From contig JAXMBK010000013.1 of NCBI GenBank assembly GCA_046349935.1, positions 173,659 to 237,658 on the forward strand: a stretch of DNA of 64,000 nucleotides, read 5' to 3'. The stretch's first letter is position 1, and each line of letters opens with the position of its first letter. A model generated the notes under the pieces. That model ran no database searches. It was not told the origin of the DNA and saw nothing but the letters and a program-made list of their open reading frames with translations. The position numbers and the translations under genes are program-made. The DNA comes from CAIXSC01 sp046349935. Its GTDB lineage: Bacteria; Planctomycetota; Planctomycetia; Pirellulales; Pirellulaceae. Below are positions 63,374 to 64,000 of the stretch, in pieces.

Positions 63374-64000
63374 TCACTCCGGCGTTTCGCTCAAGATCTT
63401 CGAGTAGGCCTTGCGAGCCGCATCGAAAGCGGCGGCCGCTGCGGGACGTTCCTCGGGGCGAATCGCACGCTCTTTTTGCTTCCAACAGACATCGACGGCG
63501 TCCAGGCACCACTGAGCGCTTCGCTTGTTCGCTCGAATCGGCTTGCCGTCCACTTCCACAAATACCGGATTCGTATGGCAGCTTGGGAAAATCCGCACCG
63601 CCATCCAGCACGAGCGGGTGGGTTTGTATTGGAAGCGAACGTCGGTGATCGAGCCGTCCGCTGCGATCTCCTGCCGTTCCACGGATTCCCCATTCACAAT
63701 CAACTCCACCGGCGCCTTGCGGCTATCTCCGATTCGAGCTCGCTCAATGTGCCAATAGGGTTTGTGGTCGAGCGGCTTGTTGCGAATCTCGTCGATCGGT
63801 TTTTCTGCGAGCAACGCGGAGGCTTGAACGGAGACGTCGAGCGTCTGACCTGATTGAGCGGCGAGGAAGCTCGCGCGGCCGTCCTTCCCCTTTTCACCCA
63901 CGCCCAAACCGCCGACCTGGAAGTCGAATAGGTGGCTCAGGCCGTCGCCGCAATAGCTGCGTCCATCCCGAATCCCATCGATCCATCGGTCGAAATCCAG
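63374..64000 (-). CDS. C-terminal part of a probable CehA/McbA-like metallohydrolase (5' end outside window)
   Basis: The frame is open from the window edge to the stop at 63374, 208 visible residues. It opens with RWIDGIRDGRSYCGDGLSHL, a segment typical of the C-terminal part of CehA/McbA family PHP-like hydrolases, followed by a beta-sandwich region (VQASALLAEKPIDEIRN, IERARIGDSRKAPVELIVNG) and SCWMAVRIFPSCHTNPVFVEV. The C-terminal 50 residues (AVDVCWKQKERAIRPEERP) form helices. It lies 32 bases upstream of the SMP-30 gene on the same strand, so an operon is likely. The family call rests on the visible part only. Confidence 0.5.
   Translation of the reverse strand: MDFDRWIDGIRDGRSYCGDGLSHLFDFQVGGLGVGEKGKDGRASFLAAQSGQTLDVSVQASALLAEKPIDEIRNKPLDHKPYWHIERARIGDSRKAPVELIVNGESVERQEIAADGSITDVRFQYKPTRSCWMAVRIFPSCHTNPVFVEVDGKPIRANKRSAQWCLDAVDVCWKQKERAIRPEERPAAAAAFDAARKAYSKILSETPE

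Overview
The window comes from a G+C-rich member of the Planctomycetota, probably a Pirellulales-type organism. The evidence is lineage-typical: a giant PVC-type membrane-bound dehydrogenase with cytochrome c, DUF1080 and FG-GAP modules, an SdrD B-domain protein whose N-terminus carries the planctomycete EPRRMLAA signature, small membrane proteins beginning NPYEAP/NPYESP, a TIGR03067-type protein, a planctomycete sigma/FecR pair and futalosine-pathway menaquinone synthesis (MqnD). No rRNA is present; there is one tRNA.

Region 1 (1-14432) is a chromosomal integron. An integron-type tyrosine recombinase (intI, 13329-14432, +) reads away from an array that fills the left 12.7 kb. Between them lie a strong minus-strand promoter (TTGACT, 18 bp, TACAAT; a Pc candidate) and an attI-like end. 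I count 19 attC-like imperfect palindromes of about 90 bp in one orientation, plus one orphan arm. Cassette genes are all on the minus strand, as expected, and several take their stop codon from the attC core. A few cassettes hold convincing genes (small membrane proteins, hypotheticals). Most belong to five families of diverged paralogous cassettes (named A-E here) whose reading frames look eroded. Two families keep short conserved ORFs whose ATG directly follows the attC end. The array continues beyond the left edge.

Region 2 (14492-31275) holds large secreted or surface proteins (dehydrogenase fusion, SdrD protein, WD40 protein), two membrane transporters (YeiH-like, TerC), citrate synthase with a clear terminator, and a parvulin-type lipoprotein. 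Region 3 (31342-42645) is housekeeping: mfd, an LptF/G permease, a ComF-like protein, hemC, fliW-csrA (flagellar/post-transcriptional switch), mqnD, cca and a rhodanese, followed by tRNA-Leu(CAG).

Region 4 (43164-50918) has a small Flp-pilin / CpaB-like / lipoprotein cluster, a NarL-type histidine kinase behind xylose isomerase, a glycine-rich secreted protein and a sigma factor/FecR-like pair. Region 5 (57964 down to 50923, minus) is a tightly overlapping operon: thioesterase, prenyltransferase-repeat protein, LolD-like ATPase, FtsX-like permease, DUF6174-like protein and SDR oxidoreductase. After rpsR and a MORN-repeat protein, the right end (60161-62195) is a repeat block in which a GxxExxY gene sits between two 238-bp and six 187-bp tandem units built from CACGGAG/CTCCGTG inverted arms. 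The window ends with an SMP-30-like protein and the 3' part of a probable CehA/McbA-like protein.
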